NCBI GenBank assembly: GCA_029861825.1
Contig: JAOTYN010000154.1
Location: 1-8,570, forward strand
Length of the DNA: 8,570 nucleotides
Reading direction: 5' to 3'
DNA from: Cyclobacteriaceae bacterium
Lineage (GTDB): Bacteria > Bacteroidota > Bacteroidia > Cytophagales > Cyclobacteriaceae
Below are positions 7,039-8,570 of this stretch, in pieces (positions within the stretch are counted from its first letter, which is position 1; each line of letters opens with the position of its first letter). The position numbers and the translations under genes are program-made. Under the pieces are notes generated by a model. It saw only the letters and a program-made list of their open reading frames with translations. It ran no database searches and had not been told where the DNA came from.

Positions 7039-7133
7039 ACAATATCCGGGCAACTATCAAATTAATCTCTGAGGAGCGTTTTCATTGGAAAGGACTTTTA
7101 TTAACTTATTTATTCAACACAAGTCATACCGCC

Positions 7134-8519
7134 ATGAAGAAAATATGCATCCTATTGATGGCCTGTCAGGCAATGGTCGCCTGCAATAAACCAATTGAAG
7201 CCCAAGAACAAACCACCTTGGAGGGAAAGGAAGTAACCGTGTTCCAAAATGTAAATGTGATCACCATGGAAAGCGACCAGGTTTTAGGTGGTCAAGATGT
7301 AGTGATAGTGGATGGTGTTATAGAATTTATTTCACCCTCGGCGGAATATCCTAACCATGCTCAGATTATCGATGGTACGGATCAATACCTGCTGCCGGGC
7401 TTGGCAGAAATGCATGCTCATATTCCAACTGATCAGGACCAGGAGTTGGTGGAAGAGACGCTATTCCTGTATCTAGCCGGTGGGGTAACCACCATTAGAG
7501 GGATGTTGGGGCATCCCTCACATTTAACTTTACGTGTTCAGGTTAATGAAGGAAAAGTCTTGGGGCCCCATATCTATACATCCGGACCATCAATAAATGG
7601 AAACAGTGCCCCGGATGAAGAGACTGTAAGCAATATGGTCCGCCAGCAAAAAGAAGCCGGTTACGATTTTCTCAAAATTCACCCAGGCCTGACAATGGAG
7701 GTCTTCGATGCTTTGGTGCGTACAGCCAATGAAGTAGATATTACCTTCTCCGGACATGTCAGCAGGGCCGTGGGAATTCGTCATGCCATTGCCTCCAGGT
7801 ACGCTTCAATAGATCATTTGGACCAGTATGTGGAAGGTTTGGTACCGGAAGAGGCCGCAGTGGATCCACAGGACAACGGTTTTTTTGGTATGAATTTCAC
7901 CGACTTGGCCGATGAGTCCTTGCTAGGAGAACTTATCCAATCATCCAAGGAGCAGGGCGTTTGGGTAGTGCCCACCCAGTGTCTGGCCGAACGATGGGCC
8001 GGCCCGGTGTCACCAGAGGAGATGGCTGCCTCCCCGGAAATGAAATTCATGCCGGCTTCCACTTTGGAAAGATGGGTGCAAAGCAAGAAGCAAATGCAAG
8101 GTTCCAACTATGACCCTCAAAAAGCCCAAAGATTTATAGAACTACGCAGAAGAATGATCAAGGCTATGAATGATGGCGGGATGGGAATACTGCTAGGATC
8201 GGACGCACCTCAGGTTTTTAATGTCCCGGGGTTTGCTATTCAACATGAGATAGAGATGTATGTGGCTGCGGGCTTAACTCCCTATGAAGCCCTGATAACG
8301 GGTACTGTGAATCCCGCTAAGTTCTTTGGCACCTCAAAGGAAAGAGGAATGGTCAAAGAAGGCTACCAGGCCGATTTGATATTAGTGAAGGGCAATCCCC
8401 TGGAAGATATCAAGAATCTAAGCCAACGGGAAGGGGTGATGATAAGAGGTGAATGGCTGTCTAAGAATGTCATCGAAGAAAGATTGGCCCAGTTAGCCGC
8501 AAAGTATGCCGGTCCATGA
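7134..8519 (+). CDS. Lipoprotein amidohydrolase family protein
   Basis: A 461-residue metal-dependent amidohydrolase (imidazolonepropionase/prolidase-like group). The N terminus is a lipoprotein signal peptide, MKKICILLMACQAMVAC, with C17 as the likely lipidated cysteine; the methionine at -3 is unusual for a lipobox. A small beta domain comes first, then the barrel with the HxH pair H94/H96 in GLAEMHAHIP, K181 in DFLKIHPG (probable carboxylated lysine), H208 in FSGHVS, H228 in SIDHLD and D357 in LLGSDAPQ. The C-terminal PAKFFG...KEGYQADLILVKGNPLEDI block completes the beta domain. All catalytic positions are present, so an active periplasmic or outer-membrane-attached hydrolase is expected; the substrate (for example a dipeptide or cyclic amide) cannot be read. 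It has its own 107-bp upstream region, no clear Shine-Dalgarno, and no evident link to the ebo genes beyond proximity. Confidence 0.9.
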   Translation: MKKICILLMACQAMVACNKPIEAQEQTTLEGKEVTVFQNVNVITMESDQVLGGQDVVIVDGVIEFISPSAEYPNHAQIIDGTDQYLLPGLAEMHAHIPTDQDQELVEETLFLYLAGGVTTIRGMLGHPSHLTLRVQVNEGKVLGPHIYTSGPSINGNSAPDEETVSNMVRQQKEAGYDFLKIHPGLTMEVFDALVRTANEVDITFSGHVSRAVGIRHAIASRYASIDHLDQYVEGLVPEEAAVDPQDNGFFGMNFTDLADESLLGELIQSSKEQGVWVVPTQCLAERWAGPVSPEEMAASPEMKFMPASTLERWVQSKKQMQGSNYDPQKAQRFIELRRRMIKAMNDGGMGILLGSDAPQVFNVPGFAIQHEIEMYVAAGLTPYEALITGTVNPAKFFGTSKERGMVKEGYQADLILVKGNPLEDIKNLSQREGVMIRGEWLSKNVIEERLAQLAAKYAGP

Positions 8520-8532
8520 TCAGGAACTGATC
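8518..8532. repeat. Short hairpin over two convergent stop codons
   Basis: GATCAG-GAA-CTGATC forms a 6-bp stem with a 3-nt loop. It overlaps the end of the amidohydrolase stop codon and the full stop codon of the convergent gene. It has no T tract on either side, so it is not a convincing intrinsic terminator, though it may slow polymerase or protect 3' ends. Confidence 0.3.
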
Positions 8533-8570
8533 TTGAAGACCTTGCCGCCTAGGTCGCAAAAGTATAATTC
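8520..8570 (-). CDS. 3' end of a convergent gene, right edge
   Basis: Read on the - strand from the right edge, an open frame gives ELYFCDLGGKVFKISS and stops at TGA (8520-8522). The stop directly abuts the amidohydrolase stop at 8517-8519, and such tight convergent packing is also seen between eboF and the TMEM220 gene. The LYFCDLGGKVFKI ending resembles the last strands of a beta-propeller, as in soluble sugar-dehydrogenase-like proteins, but 16 residues are too few to name a family. Confidence 0.5.
   Translation of the reverse strand, partial: ELYFCDLGGKVFKISS

Noticed and set aside
7027..7053. TTG start nine codons upstream for the TMEM220 protein.
   Set aside because: It adds a non-conserved PGYCHIGN segment; ATG 7026 places the first helix as expected.
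1..8570. CRISPR arrays, insertion sequences, attachment sites, riboswitches and toxin-antitoxin pairs.
   Set aside because: No regularly spaced repeats, transposase motifs, terminal inverted repeats or conserved leader structures were seen; nearly all of the DNA is accounted for by conserved genes.

Overview
The window carries one complete, tightly packed six-gene operon, eboABCDEF (about 204-6686, + strand), with a few flanking genes. Weak or absent Shine-Dalgarno sequences before nearly every start, moderate GC, a possible Bacteroidota-type promoter (TTTG, then TAnnTTTG-like) and a TMEM220-family neighbour all suggest a member of the Bacteroidota, perhaps a marine flavobacterium-like or cytophaga-like lineage. 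The genus cannot be read from the sequence.

Layout. Positions 1-56 hold the last codons of an upstream + strand gene, closed by a strong rho-independent terminator (84-127). A short leader with a candidate promoter follows, then eboA (EboA-domain protein), eboB (TatD-like metal hydrolase), eboC (UbiA-like membrane prenyltransferase), eboD (dehydroquinate-synthase-like sugar phosphate cyclase), eboE (xylose-isomerase-like TIM barrel) and eboF (alkaline-phosphatase/nucleotide-pyrophosphatase fold). Gaps are 16, 4 and 6 nt, then a 4-nt overlap (ATGA) and a 1-nt overlap (TGATG), which points to a single transcript and translational coupling. Convergent to eboF, 7 nt away, is a small four-helix membrane protein of the TMEM220 family (6694-7026, - strand). 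Divergent from it is a lipoprotein amidohydrolase (7134-8519, +). Its stop codon directly abuts the stop of another convergent gene that enters from the right edge (8520-8570, -).

How the genes work together. The ebo cluster is known from cyanobacteria, where it is needed to move the scytonemin monomer to the periplasm; from Pseudomonas fluorescens (EDB cluster, nematode repellence); from Bacteroidota; and, by transfer, from eustigmatophyte algal plastids. Its chemistry is unresolved. The gene set (cyclase, isomerase-like barrel, phosphatase-like enzyme, metal hydrolase and one membrane prenyltransferase) reads as a pathway making a small, possibly prenyl-anchored, cyclitol-like molecule. That pathway is inference. 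The copy here has no recognisable cargo-biosynthesis gene beside it. EboD and EboF both show active-site changes relative to their parent superfamilies, and these are the most useful leads in the window.
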